Below are positions 8,796-17,307 of a stretch of DNA of 64,000 nt, piece by piece. The position numbers and the translations under genes were made by a program. The first letter of the stretch is position 1. Every line of letters begins with the position of its first letter. Origin of the DNA: Methylobacterium sp. J-067 (GTDB taxonomy: Bacteria; Pseudomonadota; Alphaproteobacteria; Rhizobiales; Beijerinckiaceae); the NCBI RefSeq assembly GCF_022829465.1, contig NZ_JAKSXZ010000146.1:1-64000 (forward strand). Direction: 5' to 3'. The notes beneath the pieces are model-generated. The model worked only from the letters and a program-made list of their open reading frames with translations. It had not been told where the DNA came from and searched no databases.

Positions 8796-9149
8796 ATGTT
8801 CCCGCTGACCGAAACGCCCGCTCCCACCCGTGACGATCCGGCCGAAGGGCTGTCGAAGGTGCACCGTCTGGCGACGGAGCTCGCGGCCCGGATGCGCTAT
8901 GCGCAAATCGTCGAGCGCCCTCTGCCGTCGGAGCAGGTCGAGGCGCTCGTTCAGGCCGCCCGCCTGCTGCAGGAGAAGGGCGAGCCCTGGCCACAGCTCG
9001 TCGGCGAAGTTCTGAAGCAGGTCGCCGACGATCTGGCCGAGGAAGCCGAGCCGAAGGAGCCGGAGCCCGAGGGCGGCCGCATCGTCGCCGGGCTGAACCG
9101 TTTCCTCGGCGCATTCCGGCGAGAGGCGAAGGCGTCCTCTGGGGCATGA
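8796..9149 (+). CDS. Hypothetical helical acidic protein
   Basis: This 117-residue soluble protein is predicted to be mostly helical. The central part reads GLSKVHRLATELAARMRYAQ and EQVEALVQAARLLQEKGEP, followed by an acidic stretch (EEAEPKEPEPE) and a basic amphipathic C-terminus (GLNRFLGAFRREAK). There is no signal peptide or membrane segment. GTG at 8793 is directly followed by ATG at 8796; the ATG is used here. I do not recognise a family. The coding pattern is good (strong third-position GC), so I think the gene is real. Confidence 0.65.
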   Translation: MFPLTETPAPTRDDPAEGLSKVHRLATELAARMRYAQIVERPLPSEQVEALVQAARLLQEKGEPWPQLVGEVLKQVADDLAEEAEPKEPEPEGGRIVAGLNRFLGAFRREAKASSGA

Positions 9150-9223
9150 GCAAGTGGCGACGCGCCGCACGCAGCCTTTGCGTCGGTGTCGCGTTGGCCC
9201 CGCACGACTGCAAGGGCTCCACG

Positions 9224-9577
9224 ATGCTTCGCTCCGAAACCCCACCCCCGCCGGGAAACCTCGATTCCCACGAGCCGCCGGAAAACGACCGGCCGAACGC
9301 CGCCCAGCTAAAGGGCGACATCAATAGCGGCCGCACCGGGGACAAGATCGAGCATGTCGATGTCGGGGCCGCGATGCTCGGCACCTGCGAGGAGGCCGGC
9401 GGCGCCCCGCCGACGTCGCAGGAGGTGAAGCTCGCCCGCAAGAACGAGGCGGCATCCGAGCGCGTCCGCGACGCCGCCGATCCGCACGGCAAGCGCAGTT
9501 GGACCCTTCCGCTTTACGGCGGCGTTCTCGCAGCTATCTGCGTCGTTCTGGTCGTCGGGCTGATGCTGATCCACTGA
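9224..9577 (+). CDS. Hypothetical protein with C-terminal membrane anchor
   Basis: From the ATG at 9224 this gives 117 residues. A polar, Pro/Glu-rich N-terminus (MLRSETPPPPGNLDSHEPPE) and a charged middle precede one hydrophobic helix at the end, LYGGVLAAICVVLVVGLMLI, which makes it a tail-anchored type. The frame is open upstream to 9146, overlapping the previous stop, but those residues are of shadow type. AAGGGCTCC precedes the ATG. The family is not recognised. Confidence 0.6.
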   Translation: MLRSETPPPPGNLDSHEPPENDRPNAAQLKGDINSGRTGDKIEHVDVGAAMLGTCEEAGGAPPTSQEVKLARKNEAASERVRDAADPHGKRSWTLPLYGGVLAAICVVLVVGLMLIH

Positions 9578-9609
9578 TCGCCACCCGGCCATCGAGGAGT
9601 TCTCGTTTC

Positions 9610-9771
9610 ATGGTCATGATCATCATCTGCTTCCTGGCGCCATGGCTCGCCATGTTCCTGCGCGGGAAGATCTTCCAGGGCATCGTCTGCATCATCCTCC
9701 ACCTAACGCTGATCGGCTGGATCCCCGCGACCATCTGGGCGCTGATGGTCACGCGGAAGGAGACGGCCTGA
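9610..9771 (+). CDS. YqaE/Pmp3-family small membrane protein
   Basis: This 53-residue protein is almost entirely two hydrophobic helices. The second carries LTLIGWIPATIWALMV, closely matching the LGWIPGxIHA signature of the YqaE/Pmp3 (UPF0057) family. The first helix, MIIICFLAPWLAMFLRGK, fits the family's ILAIFLPPLGVFLxxG segment. Family members are stress-induced plasma-membrane proteolipids that affect ion homeostasis. A GGAG lies 12 bases before the ATG. It is the last gene before a predicted terminator. Confidence 0.78.
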   Translation: MVMIIICFLAPWLAMFLRGKIFQGIVCIILHLTLIGWIPATIWALMVTRKETA

Positions 9772-9815
9772 CAGGCTCGTCACGACGATAGCCCGAGGTC
9801 TGTGATCAAGATTTA

Positions 9816-9862
9816 AGCGCGACGCGACATTCAATGGAATGCCGCGCCGCGCTCATTTTATT
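9816..9862 (+). terminator. Probable rho-independent terminator after the YqaE-like gene
   Basis: AGCGCGACGCGACATTC and GAATGCCGCGCCGCGCT form a 17-bp arm with two A-C mismatches around a 4-base loop (AATG). CATTTTATT follows on the plus strand. The arm length and T-rich tail suit factor-independent termination of the upstream plus-strand genes. Confidence 0.6.
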
Positions 9863-9963
9863 GTATAATTACTTTGCTTTACGGTCGAGACGACGCCAAA
9901 ATAACCGATTCATTCGCTACGACCATTCATTACATTCATAGAAAACGAACTTAGTCCAAAGCC

Positions 9964-9978
9964 ACTACCTTAGGTAGT
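9964..9978. promoter_or_regulatory. Perfect dyad, candidate operator upstream of mucR
   Basis: ACTACCT-T-AGGTAGT is a perfect 7+1+7 inverted repeat in AT-rich DNA about 215 bp upstream of the MucR start. It may be an operator for an unknown dimeric regulator. A short dyad like this can also occur by chance. Confidence 0.3.
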
Positions 9979-10191
9979 ATACATAACGCGACAGGCGCGA
10001 TGCCGCGCTGTACTCAGGTCGCCACGCCGAGCTTGGCCATACGATTTCCACAATCGACAATCTTACTGATGAGCATCCAGCCATTCGCTGAGCGCTGATC
10101 TGTAATACACCCCTACGACACCATTCCCCCTTGCACTTTTCCGCGTTTAAGCTCATCGCAAAGTCGAGGGTGCAATTATGGAAACACACGA

Positions 10192-10635
10192 ATGTCTCAC
10201 GAAACCGAAGGGCATGGCTTCGACTTCATGGTAGCGACCGGCGACATCGTCGCCGCCTACGTGTCGCACAATCATGTTGCCGCAGCCGACCTGCCCCACC
10301 TGATCGCCACCGTGCACCAGACCCTCGGTGCCCTCGGCACGAACACCCCCGCCGTTCAGGAAGAGGCGGTCGAGAAGCCGTCCGCCGCCCAGGTCCGCAA
10401 GTCGATCCAGCCGGATGCGATCATCAGCTTCCTCGACGGCCGCCGCTACAAGACGCTGAAGCGCCACCTCGCGGCGCATGGCTTCTCCCCGGCGACCTAC
10501 CGCGAGCGGTTCGGCCTCGCGGCGGATTATCCGATGGTGGCGCCGTCCTACAGCGAGAAGCGCTCGAACCTGGCGAAGTCCCTCGGCCTCGGCCGCCCGA
10601 CCGACTCCGCCGAGTCCGGCCGCAAGGCCGCCTGA
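10192..10635 (+). CDS. MucR/Ros-family transcriptional regulator lacking zinc-finger cysteines
   Basis: This 147-residue protein belongs to the alphaproteobacterial MucR/Ros family, which controls exopolysaccharide, motility and virulence or symbiosis genes. The N-terminal half (about 1-60) is the oligomerisation region. The DNA-binding core reads QPDAIISFLDGRRYKTLKRHL and then SPATYRERFGLAADYPMVAP. In canonical Ros/MucR the segment is IxCLEDG with zinc-binding Cys; here Ser and Phe replace it, while the His of KRHL remains. Zinc-less members of this family are known from Mesorhizobium and still bind DNA. The first ATG, at 10192, directly follows GGAAACACACGA. Confidence 0.9.
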   Translation: MSHETEGHGFDFMVATGDIVAAYVSHNHVAAADLPHLIATVHQTLGALGTNTPAVQEEAVEKPSAAQVRKSIQPDAIISFLDGRRYKTLKRHLAAHGFSPATYRERFGLAADYPMVAPSYSEKRSNLAKSLGLGRPTDSAESGRKAA

Positions 10636-10764
10636 ACCAACCCGCACCGGCCGCACGGGTGACGCCCGGCGGCCGGCGCCACGCCTTAGCCGGGACAGCG
10701 GGGAACCATTCAGCGACCTTGGCTATATCTGTAGCTCCGAGACGCGCTGAAGAGACCCAATCCC

Positions 10765-12306
10765 GTGCATCGACGCAACGTCCTCCTCGGCGGATCCGGT
10801 ACGGCCCTGGCTGGCCTCCTGGAGTGGGGTCTGCTGCCGGGCGCCGCGCTGGCCGAGACGAACGACAAGCAGCCCGCACCGGGCCCGTTCGAGGGATCGA
10901 CCGTCCGCCGCCTCGCGCAGGCTCTGTCGAAACAGCCGTTCAAGGCGCCCTCCACCGACCTGCCGGGGGCGATCAAGTCCCTCAGCTACGACCAGTATCG
11001 CGGCATCCGCTTCCGCAGAGAGCGCGCCCTGTGGCGCGACCAGAAGCTGCCCTTCGAGGTGCAGTTCTTCCCGCGCGGCTTCCTCTTCCGCCCGGCGGTC
11101 GACATCTTCGAGGTCGCGGACGGCAGGGCGACCGCCGTGCCCTACAATGCCGACCTGTTCAGCTACGACGACCCGACGTTCCGGGTGACCGAGCCGCTGG
11201 GCTTCGCGGGCTTCCGCATCCATGTGCCGGGCCAGGGCGGCGGCGACAGCGACGAACTCTGCGCCTTCCTCGGCGCGAGCTACTTCCGCGCCATCACCAA
11301 GGGGCAGCAATACGGCCTCTCAGCGCGCGGCCTCGCCATCGGCACCGGCAATTCCAAGGGTGAGGAATTCGCCCGCTTCCGCTCGTTCTGGCTGGAGAAG
11401 CCGAAGCCCGACTCACCGGCCCTGGTGATCCATGCGCTCCTCGACAGCGAGAGCGTCACCGGCGCCTACCGCTTCACCGTGCGGCCGGGCACCGCGACCG
11501 TGTTCGACGTCGAGAGCGTGCTCTACCCCCGCGTCGACATCGTCGAATCCGGCGTCGCGCCGCTCACCAGCATGTACCAGTTGTCGCCGAAGGATTCCCG
11601 CCGGTTCGACGAGTGGCGCCCGGCCGTCTACGATTCCGAGGCGCTGCTGATGTGGACCGGCCAGGGCGAGCAGATCTGGCGCCCGCTGTGCAATCCCGTA
11701 GACCTGCAATTCAGCGTATTCGGGCAGGCCAACCCACGCGGCTTCGGGCTGATGCAGCGCGACCGGATCTTCGCGGATTACCAGGACCTCGAAGCCCGCT
11801 ACGACAAGCGGCCGAGCCTCTGGATCGAGCCCATCGGCGATTGGGGCGAAGGCGCCATCGACCTCGTGGAGATCCCGACGCCCAACGAGACCAACGACAA
11901 CATCGTCGCGTTCTGGCGCCCGAAGGACAAGCTCTCCGCCCACGGCGAATACACCTACACCTACCGGATGCACTGGGGCTGGGACACGCCCTGGCCGACC
12001 CAGTTGGCGCGCGTCACCCGGACCCTGATCGGCGCGGGGCCGGAGGACAACAGCCGCATCTTCGTCATCGACGTGGTCGGCGAGGCGGTGAAGGGGAAGG
12101 GCGCCGACACGCCGTTCCACGCGGAGGTCGGCACGAGCGTCGGCAAGGTCACCGACGTGTCGGCCATCCCCAACCCCGAGACGGGGGGATGGCGGGTGAG
12201 CTTCCACCTGCGCCACGGCGGCGCCAAGCTCGCGGAACTGCGCTGCGTCCTGCTCGGGGATTCGGGGCCGGTCTCCGAGACCTGGCTCTACCGCTGGACC
12301 GCCTGA
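10765..12306 (+). CDS. opgG: Periplasmic glucan biosynthesis protein OpgG/OpgD (MdoG/MdoD)
   Basis: This 513-residue periplasmic protein acts in osmoregulated periplasmic glucan synthesis, working on the glucan chain made by OpgH. The start is GTG at 10765. The first residues, HRRNVLLGG, form a twin-arginine-like motif before a hydrophobic segment ending in GAALA, more like the Tat-exported OpgD than Sec-exported OpgG. The family core is clear: LSYDQYRGIRFRRERALWRD near residue 72, FGLMQRDRIFADYQDLEARY near 325, and a C-terminal Ig-like domain. The stop overlaps the ATG of opgH by one base (TGATG), so translation is coupled. Confidence 0.93.
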   Translation: MHRRNVLLGGSGTALAGLLEWGLLPGAALAETNDKQPAPGPFEGSTVRRLAQALSKQPFKAPSTDLPGAIKSLSYDQYRGIRFRRERALWRDQKLPFEVQFFPRGFLFRPAVDIFEVADGRATAVPYNADLFSYDDPTFRVTEPLGFAGFRIHVPGQGGGDSDELCAFLGASYFRAITKGQQYGLSARGLAIGTGNSKGEEFARFRSFWLEKPKPDSPALVIHALLDSESVTGAYRFTVRPGTATVFDVESVLYPRVDIVESGVAPLTSMYQLSPKDSRRFDEWRPAVYDSEALLMWTGQGEQIWRPLCNPVDLQFSVFGQANPRGFGLMQRDRIFADYQDLEARYDKRPSLWIEPIGDWGEGAIDLVEIPTPNETNDNIVAFWRPKDKLSAHGEYTYTYRMHWGWDTPWPTQLARVTRTLIGAGPEDNSRIFVIDVVGEAVKGKGADTPFHAEVGTSVGKVTDVSAIPNPETGGWRVSFHLRHGGAKLAELRCVLLGDSGPVSETWLYRWTA

Positions 12307-14441
12307 TGCAGAGTCTGGACGCCGTGTCCGACGCGGCGACGGTTCCCGCCCTTCCGCCCCTGGCTCCGCTGGACATGCCGGTCCAGTCGCTGCGCGCCGA
12401 GCCGCGCCGTGAAGCCGGGCTGATCGCGCCGACGCGGGGTGTCGCCCTGCGGCGGCTCCTCGTCATCGGCGGCGCCGTGGTGATGACCGCCATCGGCGGG
12501 CGGCAGATGTACCTCGTCCTCAACGGGGCGGGGCAGAGCTTCCTCGGATGGGCGGTGCTCATCCTCTTCGTCGTGCTGTTCGCGTGGATCGCCCTCGCCT
12601 TCACGAGCGCCCTCGGCGGCCTGATCGACATGCTGGCCGGACGCCGCAGGAATGCCGACGAGACTCTGCCGGAGCTCGGCACGCGCATGGCCCTGCTGAT
12701 GCCCTGCTACAACGAGAGCCCGGCGCGGATCGCGGCAGGTCTGCAGGCGATCTACGAATCCCTCCAGGCGACCGGCCGGCTCGACCGCTTCGACTTCTTC
12801 ATTCTCAGCGACACGACCGATCCGGACGTGTGGATCGCGGAGGAGGCCTCGTTCCTCGCCCTGCGCGAGCGGACGGGGGGCCACGGGCGGATCTTCTACC
12901 GGCGCCGGGCCAAGAACACCGAGCGCAAGGCCGGCAACATCGCCGATTGGGTGCGCCGCTTCGGCGGGGCCTACCCGTTCATGCTGATCCTTGATGCGGA
13001 CAGCGTCATGGAGGGCGCCAGCGTCGTGCGCCTCGCCGCGCTGATGGAGAAGGAGCCGGGCACCGGGCTGATCCAGACCCTGCCGGTGATCGTGAACGGC
13101 ACGACCCTGTTCGCGCGCATGCAGCAATTCGCCGGGCGCATCTACGGCCCGCTCATCGCCCACGGCATCGCCCGCTGGCACGGCACCGAGGGCAATTACT
13201 GGGGCCACAACGCCATCATCCGCACCCGCGCCTTCGCCGAGCAGGCGGGCCTGCCGGTTCTGCGCGGGCGCACGCCCTTCGGCGGCCACGTCCTTAGCCA
13301 CGATTTCGTGGAGGCGGCCCTGATCCGCCGGGGCGGCTGGGCCGTGCGCATGGTGCCGGACCTGCCCGGCAGCTTCGAGGAGAGCCCGCCCTCCCTCACC
13401 GACGTCGCGGTGCGCGACCGACGTTGGTGCCAGGGCAATCTGCAGCACGCCGCCGTGCTGCCGACGCGGGGGCTCCACTGGGTCAGCCGGCTGCACCTGA
13501 TGATGGGCATCGGCAGCTACGTGACCTCGCCCCTGTGGCTGGTCTTCCTGCTGTTCGGCGTGCTCATCTCGCTGCAATCGCGCTTCGTGCGACCCGAATA
13601 TTTCGGCGAAGGCCCCTCGCTGTTCCCGAACTGGCCGAAGGTCGATCCGGTGCTCGCCGAGCAGCTCTTCACCGCCACGATGGCGGTGCTGCTGGCGCCG
13701 AAGCTGATGGCCTACATCACCCTGCTGTTCGACAGCCGCCTGCGCCGGGCCTGCGGCGGCGGCCTGCGCGCCTTCGGCAGCGTGCTGGTCGAGACCCTGG
13801 TCGGCGGCCTGATCGCCCCCATCGCCATGCTGATCCAATCCTCGGCGGTGGTCGGCGTGCTGCTCGGCCGGGATTCCGGCTGGAATGCGCAGCGCCGGGA
13901 CGACGGGCGCGTGCCGGTCGGCGCCGTCATCCGCGGCTACTGGCAATACACGCTGTTCGGCCTGATCCTGGCGGGCGCCGCCTACGCGGTCTCGACACCG
14001 CTCTTCCTCTGGATGACGCCGGTGCTGGTGGGCCTCGGCCTCGCCGTGCCGCTGGTGCTGCTGACGTCGAGCCGCAGCGCCGGCCGCGCCCTGCGCCGCC
14101 TCGGCCTGCTGCGGATCCCGGAGGAGGTCGCCCCGCCGCCCTCACTGCAACGGGCGCTGGTCCTCTACCGACAGTTGAGCCAGGAGATGCAGGACGAGGA
14201 CGCGATGCAGCGCCTGATCCGCGATCCGGCCCTGTGCCGACATCACCTCGACGCTCTGCCGCCAGCCCGTAGGCGCGGCGAAGGCCCGCTGGACGCGAAC
14301 CTCGTGGTGGGCTGCGCCAAGCTCGCCGATGCGGACAGCCTCGACCACGCCTGGGCGAATCTCACCCACGCCGAACGGGCCGCCGTTCTGGGCTCCCGCG
14401 ACGGCATTAAAGCCGCGCTCGCGCTTACCGAACCGGCCTGA
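12306..14441 (+). CDS. opgH: Glucans biosynthesis glucosyltransferase OpgH (MdoH)
   Basis: This 711-residue inner-membrane family 2 glycosyltransferase polymerises the backbone of periplasmic glucans from UDP-glucose. Two membrane helices (about residues 45-100) precede the cytoplasmic GT2 domain, which has MPCYNE near 136, ILSDTTDP near 170, the metal-binding LDADSVMEG near 233, and the acceptor motif RRWCQGNLQH near 375. Further membrane helices follow between about 400 and 590, and a soluble tail contains the segments RALVLYRQLSQEMQ and LTHAERAAVLG. It is translationally coupled to opgG. Length and motif order match known MdoH proteins. Confidence 0.95.
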   Translation: MQSLDAVSDAATVPALPPLAPLDMPVQSLRAEPRREAGLIAPTRGVALRRLLVIGGAVVMTAIGGRQMYLVLNGAGQSFLGWAVLILFVVLFAWIALAFTSALGGLIDMLAGRRRNADETLPELGTRMALLMPCYNESPARIAAGLQAIYESLQATGRLDRFDFFILSDTTDPDVWIAEEASFLALRERTGGHGRIFYRRRAKNTERKAGNIADWVRRFGGAYPFMLILDADSVMEGASVVRLAALMEKEPGTGLIQTLPVIVNGTTLFARMQQFAGRIYGPLIAHGIARWHGTEGNYWGHNAIIRTRAFAEQAGLPVLRGRTPFGGHVLSHDFVEAALIRRGGWAVRMVPDLPGSFEESPPSLTDVAVRDRRWCQGNLQHAAVLPTRGLHWVSRLHLMMGIGSYVTSPLWLVFLLFGVLISLQSRFVRPEYFGEGPSLFPNWPKVDPVLAEQLFTATMAVLLAPKLMAYITLLFDSRLRRACGGGLRAFGSVLVETLVGGLIAPIAMLIQSSAVVGVLLGRDSGWNAQRRDDGRVPVGAVIRGYWQYTLFGLILAGAAYAVSTPLFLWMTPVLVGLGLAVPLVLLTSSRSAGRALRRLGLLRIPEEVAPPPSLQRALVLYRQLSQEMQDEDAMQRLIRDPALCRHHLDALPPARRRGEGPLDANLVVGCAKLADADSLDHAWANLTHAERAAVLGSRDGIKAALALTEPA

Positions 14442-14443
14442 CG

Positions 14444-14992
14444 TCAGGTCCGGTTCAGCGCCTCGATGGCCGGCTGAAGGCCCCGCAGGGAGAGGGGCAG
14501 CACCATCGGCCGGCCGGTCGCGTCCGTGAAGGTGAGCCGGCCCGGCTCGGCGGCGGTCAGATAGGCCTTAAGCGCCTCGGCAGGGGGCTGGACCTCCGCG
14601 ACGCAGCCGCCGGGGATGCAGCGGCGCCACGGCAACTCGATCGGCCGCGCGTCCTTCTCCGACAGCGCGAGGGCGGCGCTGCTCGGCAGCACGATGTTGG
14701 TCGGCAGCACGACCATGATCCGCAGGGGCTCGCCGGGCTTCGCGCGGCTGAAGGTGATCTGCGCCACGGGGACCGTGCGGTCCTTGTCCTTCACCTGGAT
14801 GGTCTGCGCGACCTCGCAGGCTTGGCTCTTGTCGTTCACCCGCTGGCAGCGGAGCACCCAATCGCCGTAGGCGGCGGTGGTCGCGACCGGATCGGACGCG
14901 ACCGGAACCGGCGCGGGACCGGCCGCCGACGCAACGAAGCCCGAGGCGCAGAGGAGGAAGGCGACGACCAGACCGGTTTGTATCAGTGACAT
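14444..14992 (-). CDS. Invasion-associated locus B (IalB) family exported protein
   Basis: This protein has 182 residues from the ATG at 14992, with a signal peptide (MSLIQTGLVVAFLLCASGFV then ASAAG). The mature domain has the IalB layout: YGDWVLRCQ...CEVAQT near residue 45, PIELPWRRCIPGGCVAEV near 130, and a C-terminal GRPMVLPLSLRGLQPAIEAL. The four cysteines of the family are present and probably form two disulfides. Family members are periplasmic, first linked to Bartonella erythrocyte invasion but widespread in non-pathogens. An ATG at 15013 would add seven polar residues. It is convergent with opgH, two bases apart. Confidence 0.85.
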   Translation of the reverse strand: MSLIQTGLVVAFLLCASGFVASAAGPAPVPVASDPVATTAAYGDWVLRCQRVNDKSQACEVAQTIQVKDKDRTVPVAQITFSRAKPGEPLRIMVVLPTNIVLPSSAALALSEKDARPIELPWRRCIPGGCVAEVQPPAEALKAYLTAAEPGRLTFTDATGRPMVLPLSLRGLQPAIEALNRT

Positions 14993-15055
14993 CACATTGT
15001 CCGGAGGGAGCATCGACCGTACCGGCCGATATCGCTAGTTGTATTATCTCAATAG

Positions 15056-15073
15056 TTACATCTATAGATGTAA
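15056..15073. promoter_or_regulatory. Perfect 18-bp palindrome in the divergent ialB/MFS intergenic region
   Basis: TTACATCTATAGATGTAA is perfectly self-complementary. It lies 64 bp upstream of the IalB start and about 140 bp upstream of the divergent MFS start, in an AT-rich island. ATTATC (15043-15048) and GATAAT (15077-15082) flank it as an outer, slightly off-centre pair. It is probably an operator for a dimeric repressor or activator controlling one or both genes. Confidence 0.5.
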
Positions 15074-15212
15074 TTGGATAATATAAAATCGAATACAAGC
15101 TCACGCCCGGTCGCACAAGCACCGGTTCGGCTTTACCGGAGGCGTTTCACCGCGAGCCCCGGGGTGGATTGGGCGTTCCCAAGGCGGGGCCGCCGTGCTC
15201 AACCCTTGGGCA

Positions 15213-16406
15213 ATGACGAAGCCTACGCCTTCCCTCGCCCATTCCCCCGGCACGAACCGGCCCATCGTCGCGAGTGGCCTCGTCGCGCTCGCCATCGCCA
15301 TGGGCATCGGTCGATTCGCCTTCACCCCGCTCATGCCGCTCATGGTCCGGGACGGAACGCTGGATGTCGCCTCCGGCGCGGAATGGGCGGCGGCGAACTA
15401 TCTCGGCTACTTCGTCGGGGCGCTCACCGCGTCGTGGTTCTCGGGCAATCCCCGCCGGGGCCTGCTGCTCAGCCTCCTGGGCGTCGCGGTGACGACCCTC
15501 GCCATGGCCGCCGTCGGGGCCTCCTCGCCCGGCTTTCTCGGCCTTGGTCTGCGGGCGGCGGCGGGGGTGTTCAGCGCCTGGGCCCTGATCTGCGCCAGCG
15601 GCTGGTGCCTCGCGGAACTGGCCCGACGGGGCGCCGCCGCGCTGGGCGCCTGGATCTATACCGGCGTCGGCCTCGGCATCGCCTTCGCGGGCGTGCTGAC
15701 CTGGCTCGGCGGGGTCCAGCCGGCGGAGAGGCTATGGCTCGAACTGGGGGTGATCGCCGCCCTCGGCGGCCTGCTGGTCCAGGGCCTGTCCCACGGCCAG
15801 GGCACGCAGCCGGCACAAATCGCGGAGCGGGAGGCGGCCGCCGTCGCCCCCCTGCGCGGGGGCGGGCAGACGGCCCTCGTGATCTGCTACGGCACCTTCG
15901 GCTTCGGCTACATTGTCCCCGCGACGTTCCTGCCGGCCATGGCCCGCGCCCTGGCACCGGACCCGCTGGTATTCGGCCTGACATGGCCGCTGTTCGGCCT
16001 CGCCGCCGCCCTCTCGGTGGCGGCAGTGGCCCGCTTCGCCGCGCGGGGCTCGCGGCGGCGGATCTGGGCGCTGGCTCAGGCGGTGATGGCGCTCGGCACC
16101 GCCCTGCCCCTGTTCGTGCAGACGCTGCCCGCCATCGCCGCCTCGGCGGTGTTCGTGGGCGGCACGTTCATGGTGGCAACCATGGCGGGGCTGCAACTCG
16201 CTCGGGAAGCGCGGCCCGATGATCCGACGCCGCTCCTCGCCCGGATGACGGCCGCCTTCGCCGCCGGCCAGATCGCCGGCCCGCTCATGGTGCGGGCCAT
16301 CGGCCCCGGCCGCGTCGCCGGGTGGGATGCCTTGAGTTGGACGGGGGCGCTGGCGACGATCCTGCTGGTCCTCACCGCGCTCTGGCTCTGGCGGGCCGAG
16401 GCCTGA
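15213..16406 (+). CDS. YbfB/YjiJ-family MFS transporter
   Basis: This 397-residue membrane protein has about twelve helices. The N-terminal signature ALAIAMGIGRFAFTPLMPLM and the following AEWAAANYLGYFVGALTA are typical of the YbfB/YjiJ branch of the major facilitator superfamily. Internal symmetry is visible (second half from about residue 215, ICYGTFGFGYIVPATFLPAM). Substrates of this group are mostly unknown. The frame begins at a GTG at 15195; the ATG at 15213 is preferred as it begins closer to the family start. It ends one base before the convergent CYTH gene stop. Confidence 0.87.
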   Translation: MTKPTPSLAHSPGTNRPIVASGLVALAIAMGIGRFAFTPLMPLMVRDGTLDVASGAEWAAANYLGYFVGALTASWFSGNPRRGLLLSLLGVAVTTLAMAAVGASSPGFLGLGLRAAAGVFSAWALICASGWCLAELARRGAAALGAWIYTGVGLGIAFAGVLTWLGGVQPAERLWLELGVIAALGGLLVQGLSHGQGTQPAQIAEREAAAVAPLRGGGQTALVICYGTFGFGYIVPATFLPAMARALAPDPLVFGLTWPLFGLAAALSVAAVARFAARGSRRRIWALAQAVMALGTALPLFVQTLPAIAASAVFVGGTFMVATMAGLQLAREARPDDPTPLLARMTAAFAAGQIAGPLMVRAIGPGRVAGWDALSWTGALATILLVLTALWLWRAEA

Positions 16407-16407
16407 T

Positions 16408-16884
16408 TCAGGCGGCGACCAGCAGGGGCCGACGCATCCCGGCCGCGAGCCGCGAATTGCGGTAGCGCTCGTCGGTGGTCACTTCGCGTCCGATCCAGGA
16501 CGGGAGCGGCACGTCCTCGTCCTCGCGGGTCAGTTCGACCTCGGCTAGGATGAGGCCGGCGAGGCTCCCGGCGAACAGGTCCACCTCCCAGGTGAAGCTG
16601 CCGGCCGCGATGCGGTGGCGGACCTTCTCGACCCGGTGGCGGGGCGAGACCGAGTCGAGCATCGCCGCGCCGAGTGCGGCATCGACCTCACGCTCGATCT
16701 CCTGCCGGACGGCGCCCTGCCGCTTGCCCTTCCAGGCGACGAAGTAGCGCTCGCCCATCCGCCGCACCCGGAGCGTGTTCTCGTCGTCGGTGTGCAGGTA
16801 GCCCTGAACGATGCGGACCCCGTTCCGGCAATGCTCCAGCACGGACGGGTGGGCGAGGAATTTCCGCTCGATCTCGATCGACAT
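16408..16884 (-). CDS. CYTH-domain protein (inorganic triphosphatase-like)
   Basis: This 158-residue protein starts MSIEIERKFL, containing the ExExK motif of the CYTH/triphosphate tunnel metalloenzyme fold. Further tunnel residues are visible: NTLRVRRMGERYFVAWKG, RQEIEREV, RVEKVRHRI, TWEVDLFAG and LAEVELTRED. Bacterial short CYTH proteins hydrolyse inorganic triphosphate or related compounds using Mg or Mn. Upstream in-frame residues (start at 16941) do not resemble the family, so the ATG at 16884 is used. The gene stands alone between convergent and divergent neighbours. Confidence 0.9.
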   Translation of the reverse strand: MSIEIERKFLAHPSVLEHCRNGVRIVQGYLHTDDENTLRVRRMGERYFVAWKGKRQGAVRQEIEREVDAALGAAMLDSVSPRHRVEKVRHRIAAGSFTWEVDLFAGSLAGLILAEVELTREDEDVPLPSWIGREVTTDERYRNSRLAAGMRRPLLVAA

Positions 16885-17307
16885 GCAGGGCCTGGGGCGT
16901 TCGCGATGCGACGTCGTTACGCGCAATTGGCCCGGAGGCAAGGGCGCGGCACGGACCGCTTCGCGTTATCCCGCTTACGCAACAGGCGGCGGACCGCATC
17001 GACCCGATGCTGAACAAGGGAATTTGCGCCCCTTGGTTGCAGATCAGGCTTGCCCAAAAGTCATGCAGTCGGGCGAAAGCGCCGGCAAAGCTCTCACCTT
17101 CAAAGGCGTTCAGTTGCGTGGGACCAACGGGCGCCCCGTGGGGTTCCCTATAAACTTGGGTTGGCTTTCCACGGCTCCGATCTCGCGAAAGCGTCGGGTG
17201 CCGTGCAAGGTCGACTCGTGCCGGCATCGGTGCGGTGGGCATGACGACAGCTATGCACGGCAACTTGTTCGTCCGGGTGGCAGCCCCTCGGGTGGGTCGC
17301 GACTTCC
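16885..17307. other. Intergenic region between CYTH gene and hybrid kinase
   Basis: There is no gene I can support in these 423 bp. Open frames exist on both strands, but their translations lack any protein-like pattern. The region must hold the divergent promoters of the CYTH gene and the histidine kinase. I see no clear -35/-10 pair or palindrome. Confidence 0.5.

Larger units (their letters stand above)
9772..10191. other. AT-richer intergenic region before mucR
   Basis: There is no gene in these 420 bp. The base composition falls well below the surrounding GC content. It holds a hairpin terminator near 9816-9862 and a perfect dyad at 9964-9978, both listed separately, and presumably the promoter and leader of the mucR-like gene. 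A long AT-rich leader would fit the known autoregulation of MucR proteins, which bind AT-rich DNA. Confidence 0.6.

Noticed and set aside
7452..9245. Long minus-strand open frame covering 7164-9245
   Set aside because: Only the last 95 codons, beginning at a clear signal peptide, look like protein. The upstream part is antisense to a yellow-family gene and two small genes and has shadow-type composition.
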